Shown: one piece after another, positions 45,971 to 59,480 of the stretch | Position numbering within the stretch: the stretch's first letter is position 1 | Layout of the letters: every line of letters starts with the position of its first letter | Assembly (NCBI GenBank): GCA_027886175.1 | Contig: JAJNNQ010000129.1 | Coordinates: forward strand, 3,596,001-3,660,000 | Reading direction: 5' to 3' | DNA length: 64,000 nucleotides | Source of the DNA: Phylloscopus collybita | Lineage: Eukaryota > Chordata > Aves > Passeriformes > Phylloscopidae | Position numbers and translations under genes: made by a program | Notes under the pieces: model-generated | What the model was told of the DNA's origin: nothing | What the model saw: the letters and a program-made list of their open reading frames with translations, nothing else | The model's database searches: none

Positions 45971-48900
45971 ATTAACATTGTCAGAACTTAGGAGTACCTT
46001 ATGAGCATGAGTTGTGGGGAAGTTATGGAAGGGTTGTGTAGTGAAGTCAGCCCTTCTTTTGGGCACAGGTGAGGCATTTTATGGGATGGGTGATGTCTGA
46101 TGTAACTTTATCCCTGGAATAGAGATCCAAGATATTTTTTATTGTTTCTGTAACAGTAGATGTGAGCCATACAGTGCTGGCAGGAACTGCCTGTTGATAC
46201 TGTACCCTGCACTGCTGTGGTTTGGACAGTGTCTGTAGATGTTTAGGCTACAAAGTCTGCAGCCTGAAAATGTAGTCTGATGTGTCTGGTAATAATTATA
46301 AACCTATGGGGAGTTCTGCTGAGATGCAATTATTACCATGGAGTCTTGCTGTTTGTGAACTGCCGTTTGTGCATGATAAGCAAAATTATTCAAGCTGATT
46401 AAAAAATGCAAAAAAAAAAAAAAAATCACTTTAAGACAGAGTTTAAGATGCTAGAATTGCAAAATCATTGAATAATCTGAGCAACAAATAAGCTCAGGGT
46501 TATGTAGAAAGTACAGCATTGAGAAACCACAAAAAGTTGTGAGCCTTTACTGTGGCAGACAGACCACTGTAATAGCAGATAGTACAAGGCCAAAAATTTC
46601 AGGAACCACAAAAAGTTGGAGCATACACAGTGAATGTGCCAGGTCTTGCAGAGCTGGCTTTTTGATAGAGCAAGAGCAGAGAATTTGAGATTCACTAGTT
46701 TGTAAGTAACAGTCTAAAGCCCATGAAAATACTGTGGCTGTTCTGTCTGCATTTATAGAAAAAAGCTGAAATCAGGCTTTAGCTTGCTGAACACTAAAAA
46801 AGCACTTCAAAGTATGAAGGCCTCCAGCTTTATGTCCTTTCGTCTTCGCTGGCTGGCAGAAGAATGAGGCATAGTGTCCTAGAATAAATTACAAGAGCAC
46901 TATTTCTCTCCAGGTCTTGGCTGTGGGAGCCCAAACTACCTTCACAAGCACAAGCAAGACTTGCAAGAAGTGAGTTTAAAATGGAACTTTGTACATGGCT
47001 GGTTGGCTGTTACTCCTCAGTAGGATTATCTGACTGTATTTGTCAACCTACAGATTTATCATAAATGGAAAACTCTTGATTTTCTAGATACTAGGATGAA
47101 ATTAATACTATTCTACTAATGGCATGTGCTGAACCATTAAGGGAGAAATGAGACATGCTGTTTCTTTGGAAACTTCCTTAATGCCCTTTGCAGTCAAGTT
47201 CCAGTGATTTTGCAGATTTCTCCAAAGCCCTGTGGAGCAAATGTTGACTGCCCACTCCTGGTTTGCATCCCACCAAGCCCTGACCCTGCTCTTCCCAAGG
47301 CTGATCTGATTTCTTCCTAATGCATAGTATGTCACAGTGCCATAGCCAAGTTTGTTCTAATGGGCTGAGGGGGTACCTGCAGAAGAGAGGCTTAGACTGT
47401 CACCATTCTGCTGGTCAAGCATGAATGTTGACCCATGAAGTGCCCACTTTGCCTTTGTTAGGCTAGGTTGTTCCAAGGGCAGTGAATTGCTCCCTACCTG
47501 TGTAGCTTTGGGCAAGAGCAGCAGCGCCTTTTCTTGAAGCATCAGTGACTGTTGCTGCTTTAATAACTACAATTAAAGGCTGGGTCATTTGAACAGCAGT
47601 TGCAAGCCCTATTTCTCTTTCATAGACTTTAATGAATTCTCTTAAGGCCATTATTCCTTTGGTAAGAAAAGGGTTAATGGCAAATTTCTGGATGTTCCTG
47701 GAAAAGCTATTTCAAGTGATTTACAAACCTTGTGTAAGAGGAGTTGGGTATTTTCTATTCATATCACTATGCAGCACATCTCTTACCATGAGTCTGCCAG
47801 GTATTGTGTAATCCTAATTTGGATTCTAATTTTAGAAGTGGAGACATATTAGAAGGATGAGAGAAGTGGTACCTCTTCTCTATAGAAAGTACAAATAATA
47901 ATGTTAAAACATTCCTTGAATGTCTATTTTGCACCCAGCCCAAACCAGGCTTTATCATTGCACAGGACAACTTCAATCCTCACCTCATCTGAGGATTGTC
48001 CAAGTGTTACCAGAGAATTTTTCAGTCTAATTTGTTATTTAGATGAAATGTACTGGTGATTTATGGGGCCTGATGCTGTTTCCAGTGAAATCAGGGTTTG
48101 TTCTGTCACTATCATCAATAAGAGAGGAGTCAGACTTTTCCAGAAAGTTACAGCTACAGTAATGAAAACAATCTTCCAGTCATCCACACAGAACCACAAT
48201 CTCTTGTACCCCAATTCCATCTATTTGCTTTTCAAAATTATTCAATAGGTTTAAATATATCAGTAGTTTGCTTCATTGCAGTGGACAAGGTACAGCTGAA
48301 AAACGTTGTAAAGATAGATAATCTCCAGGACATGAAGTAATTGATGTTATGGGTGGCAATTGTGAAAGCTGATTTGTAGAATCTCTTTTTTTGTAAAAAG
48401 CTTCTACTCAATTGTAAAAGCGTCAGGTTCTTTAAGACAGATTCCCTGCCTAAAAACATGGAGAACACCATGTCCTTATTTTAAATGATGACATTTTTTT
48501 TTGTCTGTTATTATTCACTGCACAATATTATCTTATAAATATCAGCCTTTCAAAAATGCCCGTGACACCAACGAGTCAGCAAAAAGTGTTCTCAGGCATT
48601 TCACTGTTCCTGTACAGTTAATATTTCATTAGCTTCTCCTACATTCTTCCCTTTTTTAAGGGAAATTACTTTTTTTCTTTTTAATGTTGGGATATCTAAC
48701 CAACATTTTACAAGCTGCTAGCATCCTGATTTTAAATCGTTTCCCCTGATGGTTCGAACAGAACATGCCTGAGCTCTCCGTGAAAGGCTCATGTGGCTGA
48801 GTGGGATCTCCTGGCATTCCCACCGTGTCTGGGTGCAGAGTTTGGCTCACACCAGCCTTCCTCCCGTGGTCAGCACCCTCAGACCTCAATGGCTGGTAGA

Positions 48901-49261
48901 GCACACAGCAAATACCAGCACACAGAGACTGGCAGTTGCAACCTCTTATATCAGATTGGTTTTAAAAATAATTTAGAAATTGAGATAAAACTAACGAGGA
49001 CTCCTGTCTCTGTGGTTCAATGTCTTGGAGACTATGTCTGATAATTGACAAACACAAGATCAGAAAACAATGATTAGAACTAATAAACCAGAAGCTGGGT
49101 TTGATTACCCGGTGTGTGTTCTTCCATTCATCACTTTCTTTGGGCAAGCGAAGCAGGAGGAAGCTTGACACCGATGCCAAACAACCAGCTTGATTGAAAA
49201 GTGTGAAATTTACAGTCAGGGCTACTGCTCCCAGCATCACCAGAGACTATGGGATCCATTT

Positions 49262-49285
49262 TGACACTGTCAAATGACAGTGTCA
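49262..49285. repeat. Perfect 11-bp stem with 2-base loop
   Basis: TGACACTGTCA, then AA, then TGACAGTGTCA: the two arms are exact reverse complements. Further TGTCA/TGACA words follow within 30 bases (CATTGACATTTGTGTCAGTG), giving a cluster of TGACA half-sites. Confidence 0.9.
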
Positions 49286-51617
49286 TTGACATTTGTGTCA
49301 GTGTGTCATTTGAGGATTTCACTGTCCCGACTGCAAGGCATGATTAGACCAAACAGACCATAGAAGGGATCTGATAATGCCAGTTCTAGAGTCTTCTGGG
49401 GACACTGGGGATATGTCCCCACCCAACTGGGGACACTTTGTGATATGTGAGATTTGCCTTCCTACTATGACCCCTCTCCTTCCCATGACTTTATTTCTTG
49501 TCTTTCATGTCTTTCCTTCTCTTGTTTTTGATAGAAACCTTGTGTAGCAGACAAGGCTGGTTTTGCTGTGTTGTTTCAGGTGTCCAGCTGAGCCAGCCCT
49601 GGCTGGCACTGCCTCAGCCTGGTGCTGGTACAGCTGTGCAACATCTCACTGGAGCTGACACACCAATGGACTTGTTTCCCTGGGATTCAGTGGAAGAGAA
49701 GGCACTGAGCCAAACACAGGTCCATCAATTTCAATTTGTTTTCCCCTTCTTTAGAACATACATCTCCAAAACATATAATAAGGATATTCATAGCCATAGT
49801 TAATACCAACTGAACATGTTGTTAGTGTGGCTGGTACAAAGAGTGGTGGTATCTGCTTAACTAAATCTAAAGGAAAAGGAAATACAGGAATATTCCTGCA
49901 GTGAAAGCTGTATATTATGTATATGTATATGTATATTATATACTTTATATTTTGATTATTTGGACTTCTTCTTGTGTTACTTGTAGAAAAGTTTCATTTT
50001 TTTTCTCCTGGTAGCTATTTCTGTGGTTGATATTAAGTTGATATTAAGTAGATATGACATCTGCAGTGTCTGCCTTTGTTAACCACTTACTGTTGTCCAG
50101 AGACAGGAACATGGATGCTTTTGGCTTGGGGTTGAGATTAACACAACATGTTGTGAATTGTATTTTTAAAAGTGGATTAAGAGTCAGTCCAGGGAGGCAT
50201 ATTTTGTAACCACAGTCTCTATTTCCAATTACACATTTGTCAAACAGAGATTTACAGTTCACTCCTTATTCTTATCACTTAAATGGCTTCATACACCTAG
50301 AACAGAGAGCAGGATTTAACCCAGGCTCCTTGCAAAGACATTCCCAAACCCTAAAAGAACAGGGAGATTTCACTGAGAGTCTATTTGCAAGTGGTTTTGA
50401 CATAAAAGAACAAAACAAAAGGCGGCTATTATTTGTGGAGATCTGATTAATGTGAGTTGTGTGGCAATGAGAAAAATAAGCTCAAACAATCTTGACTTCT
50501 GTCTGAACTAAGAGCGTATGTAACCTATATATAAAATACAGGATATCCTAAAATACAGGTCATCTTCAGTATCCTTTTTCTACTTAGGGGGAGTGTCTTC
50601 CCAGTGTTGTTTGGTCTGTGTTAGAGGCCCTGAGGCCAATAGCAAATTAACCCCAGAGGGCTGGGCAGGTGGCAGGAGGCTGAGGCAGCTCAGTGTGTGG
50701 CAGTGTAGATCAGGATCCTTAGGGTTTCAGAGAACCCAAACCCAGAATGAATGGCTGGTGTTTTGAATATGAGAGGATTTTGAACCTGTTCTAGACAAGC
50801 AAAACTGTACAAAATACCAGCTCTATCAGATGTTTAATAGGACAAAACGTTCAGTAACTCAGTTGTCAAAATTGTGCTTCACAAGATACACCCCTAATTA
50901 GAATGTCTTAAATTGTTGGTAGATGAAAATAAGGAGAGAGCATTCATGGATGGTCTACATTTAAAAAAATAATAATTTCTTGAGACCTCTTGCTTTCCAA
51001 GCACATTCAGGTGAGAGTTTCAGTGTTTATCAGTAGTGGCATGACAGTCAGCTCATCTCTGAACCTGCAGTCATGGGCTCACCTCAGCTAGGCAGACCTC
51101 AGGATCGAGCTAAACAATCGGGAGGACAGCAGCATGATTGTTCAGAGAGGTGACTAGAAGAACTGGCTAGAGTTAGGCAGATTGCACAGAAATGCTTGGG
51201 TAGCAGGAGAACATGGTCTGAGACCAGTTTGCTAAAGTATGACAGAAGTGATCTCCATGGAAAGGGAGAGCCTCAGGATGAGCTGAGGGAAGGGAACAGA
51301 GCTGGGCAAGCCAGGTTATAGGCACACCTCCAGGGAACGTCTCCTCTGGACACATGGGGGCAGCAGAAAGGCATGGAAGTGTTTGTGCCAACACGGAAAA
51401 GTCAGGAATGGCCCGTGGTGTTGGGGCATGGCGTTGCCGGGCTGTCCGGAGAGCTGTAAGAGCTCTGATCACAGCGGCCTGCCTGCTCTGACTGCGCTGA
51501 CAAGGGGGAAAGCCCTCGGCAGCGGTCCTAGCGCTTTGGAAGTTTTCCTCCTTTGAATTAAAACAGGGTCATTTTGATATGAAAACACGGCTGGGATATC
51601 ATCCCCAAGCTCTGAGC

Positions 51618-51627
51618 CCATTAATGG
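51618..51627. promoter_or_regulatory. Perfect CArG box (candidate SRF site)
   Basis: CCATTAATGG matches CC(A/T)6GG exactly. It sits in a locally GC-richer, CpG-containing stretch (about 51.4-51.8 kb) that also has an AP-1-type TGAGTCA near 51766. SRF sites drive many sarcomere genes, and MYPN begins downstream on the minus strand, about 18 kb away. Assignment to MYPN is inference. Confidence 0.3.
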
Positions 51628-52600
51628 CCGGAGCTGCTGTTTTCCCAGCACCTCAGTGTGTCACCTTACTGTGCACACTCAGATCAGTCACCGGCCCCTC
51701 CCGGTGATCCTGGCACTCTCCCTCACGCTGCCTCATCCGTCTGGAACGCCTGCCCTCAGGCCACTGAGTCACCTTCCCGCTTTAAATGTTGCACTGCAAC
51801 ACTAAACTGACTTGCATTATAACATCAGTTGTAAAAATGTATCTGACGATGCCCTGGGAAATTTTATCTCCAGGGACTGATGAAGCTTCAGAACACCAGG
51901 GGGTTTCAGGGCTACAGCTCCACTGACCGACTTCATAGATTTAACTCTAAAAAAAAGTCTTTCATGTCAAAACACAAGCATCAAAGGAAATTGTTAGTAC
52001 CAGCTTATGAAACACCATCAGTATCAGAATCATTCTGTTCAGCTGAAGAACAAATGGCATTCAGGTGATGTAAGCTCACTTACATGATGATGGCCCAGAA
52101 AATTCCCTCAGAGCAACAATAGTGCGAGGTACTGGTCGTTCTGAGTGGCCAAGCAGATGGTTAGCTATGCCAAAGGTGACTCTTTCACAAGTATATCAGA
52201 CAAGGAAAGAGTGAGGAGAAGAAAAAGAAGGGAGGATATGCCTTTTCTTTTAGGACCTTAAATAAGACCTCTAATTTATTTCAAATAAATCACCTTGTAA
52301 TCAGAAATATCAATGAATACTTTCCCAGGCCAGAGGTTCTGCTTACTCAGTTGTCAGTCTTCAGAACCATCTAATTTCATACCAGTCAAAACGTTACTTA
52401 CTCAACAGAAGGAGCCGAAAGTTCTACCACAGGATTTAAAATACATTGTGATCTGATAAATCATGCATATTACAAGCCAAGTTTAGATCAGCTGGTACAT
52501 CAGTGATATATATTAATGCCTTGTGCTATGCCACCAGTTATAGAAAGGAATTCTCTTTCTGGCTAGGGTGCCTTTGGAAAACCTTTTTTAAATGTCTCAC

Positions 52601-52622
52601 TTTTTTTTTTTTTTTTTTTTTT
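52601..52622. repeat. 22-base T homopolymer
   Basis: An uninterrupted T22 in the intergenic region. No retrotransposon body was recognised on either side. Confidence 0.9.
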
Positions 52623-55600
52623 CCCTTTGCTTTAGAAAAGGAAGAATGTTGGAAGAGAGAAAATGCAAATATGGTAAGCTTTTTTCATTTAATCTGATTA
52701 GCAAATGCCTTTTAAAGCACAACAAAACCTTTCTGGCGTGCATAATTGGTGATGTGGGGCTGTAGAAATTCAACATTTGAACTAAATTTTAGATGTAATG
52801 CTCTTACTGTTAAATCAGGACAACATGGGAAATCAAGAAAACATCTATTTTATGAAGAAATATTTACTAGTTTGGAAAGTCAAAGACAGGATGTAAAGAC
52901 CAAGACTATACTTTCATTAAACACTTTAAAAGATAAGCCTGAAATTTTATTAATTTTTGTTGAAAATCTAAGGACTTGCCTGTGTAGATCCACTTGTATA
53001 TTCCCATTTGAGGTGCTTACCTTCATGTTGGCCAAGAATTTGATGTTAAAATGACTAGAGGCAGTCACCTAAATCTTTACTCACCATTTTTTGAAAATGA
53101 CAATACTCATTTTGAAGGCACATAGTTCAGGAAGTCTCAATCACGGTGTTTATAACCTGTGGGTATGAAAACTATTCCTCCCGTGTGGAGTGGATTTGGT
53201 GTGAATTTTGCTGCTGAACAGGATTTAAAGTGTTGGAGGGAATAGAGGAGTGTAAGTGGGGGCTGGAGGGGAGGGGAGCCAGCAGTGCTGCTGTCATGCA
53301 CGTGAGATGCAAGGAGCACAAACGTGGGGTTTCATACTTGGCATACTCATTTGTGGGGTTCTGAGCTGTGATATAAACCCACCCAGACTCAGCTAGTTTA
53401 AATTGGCCATTGACTTCCACGGAGGAATAATTGAGCTGTCTCAGGGTTTGACTTAAGAGGAAAGGGAAACAGGGGAAAATGATGGCTTTGAGTGGCTGGG
53501 GAGGGTGAAGAGAAAGGGCTGAGTGGGAAGAACTCCCAGAGTTTTCCCAGGTGTAATCAAGATAATAAAGCTGGAAATTCAGGAACCAATGGATAATCTG
53601 ACTCCCAAGAATGAGCACTCTAAGGACAGTGTCTTGCAGATATTGTGACTTTCTGTGTACTCCCACAGGCTCCTTTCAGTTGTGTTATTGGAAGTATTGA
53701 GGAGGGATAACAGTGCTCCAAACAGGATTGCTTCCTGTTTTCCAAACTCGGGAAAGAAGCTCTTTACATACTGCATGCTTCCTAATCCTGAAATACTTGG
53801 TGTCTATTTCTGTGGCACAAGAGAAAACCTCTGGATCTTTTGCAGAGATGTGAAGATCTCTCTGGTCTAGATCTTAAGATGCAGGATTTAAGGAAGCCAA
53901 AGGTTTACATCAGAAAATATTTGATGAGGAATGTGTTGCTAGTTTCTGGTTTTATTCTCTTTATGTTGATCAATATATGTCCAAAGGAATTATAGTAGAG
54001 TCAAGCAAGTTATTTGAATCTTTAATTTCTCAAAAATAATTTTCAAAAATTGTTAGTTTCTTGAAATATAGCTATAAGCATAAATTTATTTGATTATCCT
54101 TGAACTCTTACATTTCACTTCAAAATATGTATACTTAAATTATATTTAATTTAATTTAATTTAATTCCACTCATCAAATGGTATTTCTTTTAACTTGTTG
54201 TGGGTTTTTTAGAAAACATCAGAAATCATGATAATAACAGTATCTGGTTTGTTGTTGTTACTTGGGTAAATAGTTCTGTAGCCAGTCAAAATGAGCTGTA
54301 AAACTACTGGTGTGGGGAGTTCCAAAAATGAAGATTTTAAAACTGTATGTGTTGTTATTAATTGTTCCAAACTAAAACATTGCCAAAAGATAACAATGTT
54401 CATAGATTTGACTTTAAAATTTAGATGCTTTAATCCCAAATGCTGGATTCTTGAGAGGTCATTGCTGATACAATGCACTGGAAATTACAACTGTTTGTAA
54501 TGGCTATAAATGGAACATTTCTAGGTTCTTGCCTATTATAATTCTGCAGGGCTATTATAGTTATGAACAGACTGTTTTAATGTTTATGGTTATTATAAAC
54601 ACAGAAGACAGCACAAAGAGGTTTATAATGGTGATGAGCTATTTAGAAGCTCAAACTTGAACAAGAGGGAAAATGATAAAGACCACATAATTTGCCTCTC
54701 AGAAAAGTGATTTTTAATCCTAGTGCTGCTTGCTACAAAGCAACCACTTGCTCATGAGACAAATAAGCATTCCTTTCCTTCATTTTATTAAAAAAAAAAG
54801 TTATAATCAAAGGAATTTCATTTGTAGTATTGATACTACCTGTTAAAAAGCCAGTTTGCCTGGCTGAGTTTGCTACAGGCTAGAAGCACCTAATAGTGTT
54901 TGTATTGAATTGTTTGTATTTGCAGAAGTTATATCATATTTTGGGCACAATATTTTTTGGCAAGTCTACTGGCTAAAATATTATGTGTAACTGTTTTCTG
55001 AGGAAATTGATGTTTCAAGCTGACTCTCCTATAATCTGTCTGGTTTTGGATGTCTCTTCTGGGTCATGGGGTGAACAGGAGCTGCTATTTCAGTTGGATA
55101 CTCTTGAAATTCTCTGTCTTTTCCTGAGACAGTCTCAGGGACAATCTCACTTAAATCTCCAGGATCCCGAGCTCTGAGACTACTCTCAAATTCATGTCTG
55201 TGTAGGAGTAATTTTGCTGCTCTAGAACTTTGACCAGGAACTGAAAATAGCTCTGCATTATTGTTCTATGAAAGTATGTATATGTAAAGTGGGGAGTATC
55301 CAGTACCCCTGAAATGATAATTTCTGACCGAGAGCAGTGATCGTATTTCGTGGTGTCCTGGTGCCTTGCTGACATTAACGACAGGAAAGCCTTCATCAGG
55401 TGATGAATCACTGCTACCTCCTTCCTTATCCAAGAAAAAAGCACAGCTAAATGCAATGGAGGTTTGGCACAAGTGGCTGCTCTGCTGTTTCTGCTTCCAA
55501 AAGATATACAGTGTCTTTGGCTTCCCCTTTCAAGCTTGAAGTTTTAAATGGAAGCAGTTTGTTCTGTGCTGGTAGACCAAATAAACAAAGAAACATTATC

Positions 55601-58600
55601 CCAAAAACATGGACCCAAAGTCTTCTGCAGTGAAATAGGAGCATCCAAATCCCTCATACTAAAACATCAACAACAAAATTGGCAGCACTTTGCACCACTC
55701 CAGAGTCAGTAAACAGAAACAAAAGATTACAAATTTGTGGCAATTTTTCTTTCCTAAATGAAGTAAATATTGACTTAGGTGACCTCGGGGAACATGAGGA
55801 GTCACTGGGCTTTTCTACACAGGAATTGTGTGTAGGGAGCAGCAGTGATTCCATTTTTCACACAGTTTTGAGGATTTGATTGTTCAGCTCATACAGCTCA
55901 CCTTCTGTCTCCAAATTTATTTTTTTTTTTAATTCATAAAAAATGAATTCTAATGCCAAGGTTGAGACTTACATTTTAGGAAATTTAAGAGTTACAGTCC
56001 TTCAAGGACTCCAAGCTCTGACTGCTCACATACAATTTCTGTGGAACTCCTTAACAACATCTGCAAGAGAAATTTAATTTTTCATCTGTCCAAGACTCTT
56101 TGACCACTGTGAATATTTAATCCCCTTTATGAAGAGAGATGTCCTTACTGTAGTTGATACAAATGTCATAGATTCACTCCCACCTTGACACATTTCAGTC
56201 CATGCTTCACCAAATACCTGTTGGTTGCTAACAGCACAAAAGAGATCTTATAGAATCATGCCTCTCTGGGTTTTGCCAATACATGTGAGATCATGAATAT
56301 TGTCTCAAATTAAATTACAAAAGCTGCAGAGTACTGTCCAATCATCTTCACTGAACAAAAATATCTGTGTTGCAAAATAGCCTCATATTTCTGAGTGATA
56401 ACTAATAGCAGAAACAGCTGTATGTAGTTTGAATGTACCAGTCACAGTTTATGCCCCAGTGTTATTTTCTTCCCAGCTATTCTTCACAGAGTGCTACCAC
56501 AGGAATAGAGAAAACAGCATGTACTGACAATTGTTTAGGCATGGGGCCACAGGCTATCACACCCAGCTGCTGGGGAGGGTCCTCAGCTTCCTAGAGACGT
56601 GTGCTGTGCCCCCTTCCCTCCTGGCAATCAGTGCTCACATCCCTTTCATGGCATGCCTCTTGTACCCTCGAATATTCAAATGTTTCCTCACAGTTTCTTT
56701 TTTCTCCTCATCTGTAAGCCTTACTCCGGTCTAAGATTTTTTCCTCCAGTGTTTCTGTTCCTGTACACAAACACATGCACACCCCTATCTTCCTGAAAGT
56801 TGGATTTTTTTTTTTTTTGTCTCAAATCTTACTCCTTGTAAAGCGAAGGGCTTTATCATGCTGTAAGTGGGGTAGAGATAGAACTGAGTATCAGGAAAAT
56901 ATCAGTCTGGCTCAATAGAAGGGGACTTTATCATGTTGTTTCTGGTTTTCACATCAGCCCATTTTTTCTTCCATTCCCAGTAATATTCCAGTAACAACCA
57001 ACTTAGTTCTGTGAATTAAATGCCAGCTCCCACCACACCCCTAAGAAAACAAACCATCCATGAAATTTTCACTGTTAATTTTTCCTTCTGCTGAATCCCA
57101 GTCCCCCTGAGAGAACAGGTTCTACCTCCCCACCTCTGTTTACATGAGCACCTTTCTTTCTTCATGATCAGGTCAGCCTGTGCTTGGGATAAGAAATTAC
57201 ACTAAACAACCTGGAAATTTGCAAAGAAGCCAAGAGTGCTCACCATGAAGTGCTGTGACCAGGCTGTGTGTGAGCCTCAGTTCTGGTCCTCTCCTGTGCC
57301 TCTTTGTTCTCCTCAGTGCAGGCTGCTACCTTTCTGCCTGCTCTTTACGAAATAGTAAGAAGGCTAATTTTAGGGTGCTTCATCATGCTGCCGTGCAAAG
57401 ACACAGTGTCATGTCAGAATCAGCAGCATGTGGCACCACTTGCAGCTATTTTATAAGCTGAGGTTCAGCATGTTACCAAATTGGTCTCGGCAGGGCACCA
57501 CTCGCTCAATTATTGATGTTGTATTCCTGTGGGATTGCAGCTTAAAAGTCAGGGGTCAGGTTTGGCCTGACCAAAAGTCCAGTTTAATGACATGGGAACC
57601 GATGTCTCAGCATCCAGCTCTTAAACCAAAAAAACCCAAAAGATTGCATGGGAATTTCCTGGTGCTCAGTTAGCACCTGGCCCACTGATCTATTTATAAC
57701 AGAAAAATACATGTAATAGTGCGAAACATCACTTCAATGGGAAGAAAATATGCCACATGTGGGAAGGGGCTGCAGCCCTGTGTGTAGGATGCTCAAAAAT
57801 GTTCAGCATCTTCAGCCCCAACCTCCAGGTGCCCCAGCACTTGTGTGGCTTCTGCCATACTGCCAGGGCACAGGGGAGTCACTCAGTGCCAGCTTGTGTG
57901 GGCTTGGGGACACTGGGTCCCCTCAAGGGTTTGTGGAGGCAGGAGCTTCATCCCTAATACAAAGGTCAGCTCGTTTCCTCCATGATGGACTTTGTGTCCA
58001 GGGCTCATCCTCGCCCTTCACTGCTTTTTCATTTTCTTTGCATGTGTCATCCTATGAATAGTTTTCCTTTGGCTATTTCAGCTATAGTTTGTGGCCTGAG
58101 AGGATGATGGGAGTGGGCAGCTTGCAGGTTTTTGGTTTTGCTTATCTTACTTTGAAGATGTCTCCTCAGTTTCCCCTCAACCAGCTCCCTTTATCAGATG
58201 CCTCCAGTTAACCATAAAACTTGCCATGTTGTCAATTTAGTATTTTTGTAGTGATTTATGTTTGCAAACAGGTAAAAAACTGTTCAGATTGTTTCAGCAC
58301 ATTGCCATCAGTTAACAAATAATTGGTTTTACTGGTAAGCACATTTGCATTTGAGCTAACCAGAACTGTTTGTCATCAGGGTGGGCAGAGAGAAAACTAC
58401 AACATGGTCAGCTATAAAGTGGCAGAGCAGATACAACACATACCCTGTGAATGTGTGAGTTCTCTACATGGATAATGTGAAGAATCTAAGGATGAAATGT
58501 AAAACTGAAATGGCATAAAAGGGCCTGACCATCCCTTGTTTGTAAGGCTATTTGCATTCTAAAGCCTTTTCTTTATCTTAATCAAGAATATTCTACATGA

Positions 58601-59394
58601 AGGTAGTAATTTCTCACAGCAAAATGCTGACATCTCTGATTTCATGTTATCAGCTGTTCTGGACACCCATTTCTATTTTCTGTAGGCTGTGACACATCAA
58701 AGTATAAAGCAAAGGGGTTTGAATTGTGGAATTAAAGTGTATAAAGTATGTTCTGGCTTTTGCCAGGAGAAAATGGAGGCAGAGAGCAGAGTCCATCTCT
58801 GTTATTAACTATACAGAAAGTTTTATGCCATAACACTGTAGCCTTCAAAAAATGTATATTAACTGAAAGATGTTTTCTAGTAATTCAGCATAAAGTACCA
58901 ATTAGTTAACCCTTGATATGATCATTTCCCCGTTTTGGTATTATCTCAGTGGAGGATTAACTGGGGTACAATTTAAAAAACCCCAATTGTGCTGACAGCT
59001 ATCACCAGGCAGTAGCCAAGCATTGCTATTTTAATAATAGCAGGGGAACTGAAAATAGTTTCCTGCTTGTTGTGACCATCAATAAGAAGACTGTGCAATG
59101 GTAATAGGAAACCCTCAGCGCTAAGGCACTTACAAGGAAATAAAGTCCTTCCCTGAAGTTAAGCAGATTTACACTTCTCGCTTTCACTGGATTTTGCATC
59201 TCTGAGGTTTTCTTGCAGGTACTAGAAGGGACATTGGGAATTTTGAGGTGCATGCAACCCATGGCACCTGCAGCAGGCCACTGTGGCAGGTTTAGTGCTG
59301 GTGGGTGCAGGATGGGTTGTACCCTTCTTGAGATCATTCTGTCTGCATTTCCTTATACCTAGATATCTCCCCCTAACTTGACCCCAAACTATCT

Positions 59395-59480
59395 CCAGGC
59401 TTGATGGGTCTGGTGGAAGGTCCCTGCCCATGGCATGGGGGTTACAACCAGGTGGTTTTTCAGGTCCCTTCCAATGCAGG
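59395..59480 (+). mobile_element. CR1 LINE 3' fragment
   Basis: Words GGAAGGTCCCTGCCCATGGC, ATGGGGGTTACAACCAGGTG and TTTTTCAGGTCCCTTCCAA, in that order, match the conserved 3' end of avian CR1 elements. The terminal ATTCTATG repeat is missing or decayed. A short, inactive copy in the orientation opposite to the CR1 at 43-45.5 kb. Confidence 0.75.

Noticed and set aside
57690..57699. MEF2-like CTATTTATAA in the intergenic region
   Set aside because: Single site with no E-box, CArG or CpG context close by; likely chance.
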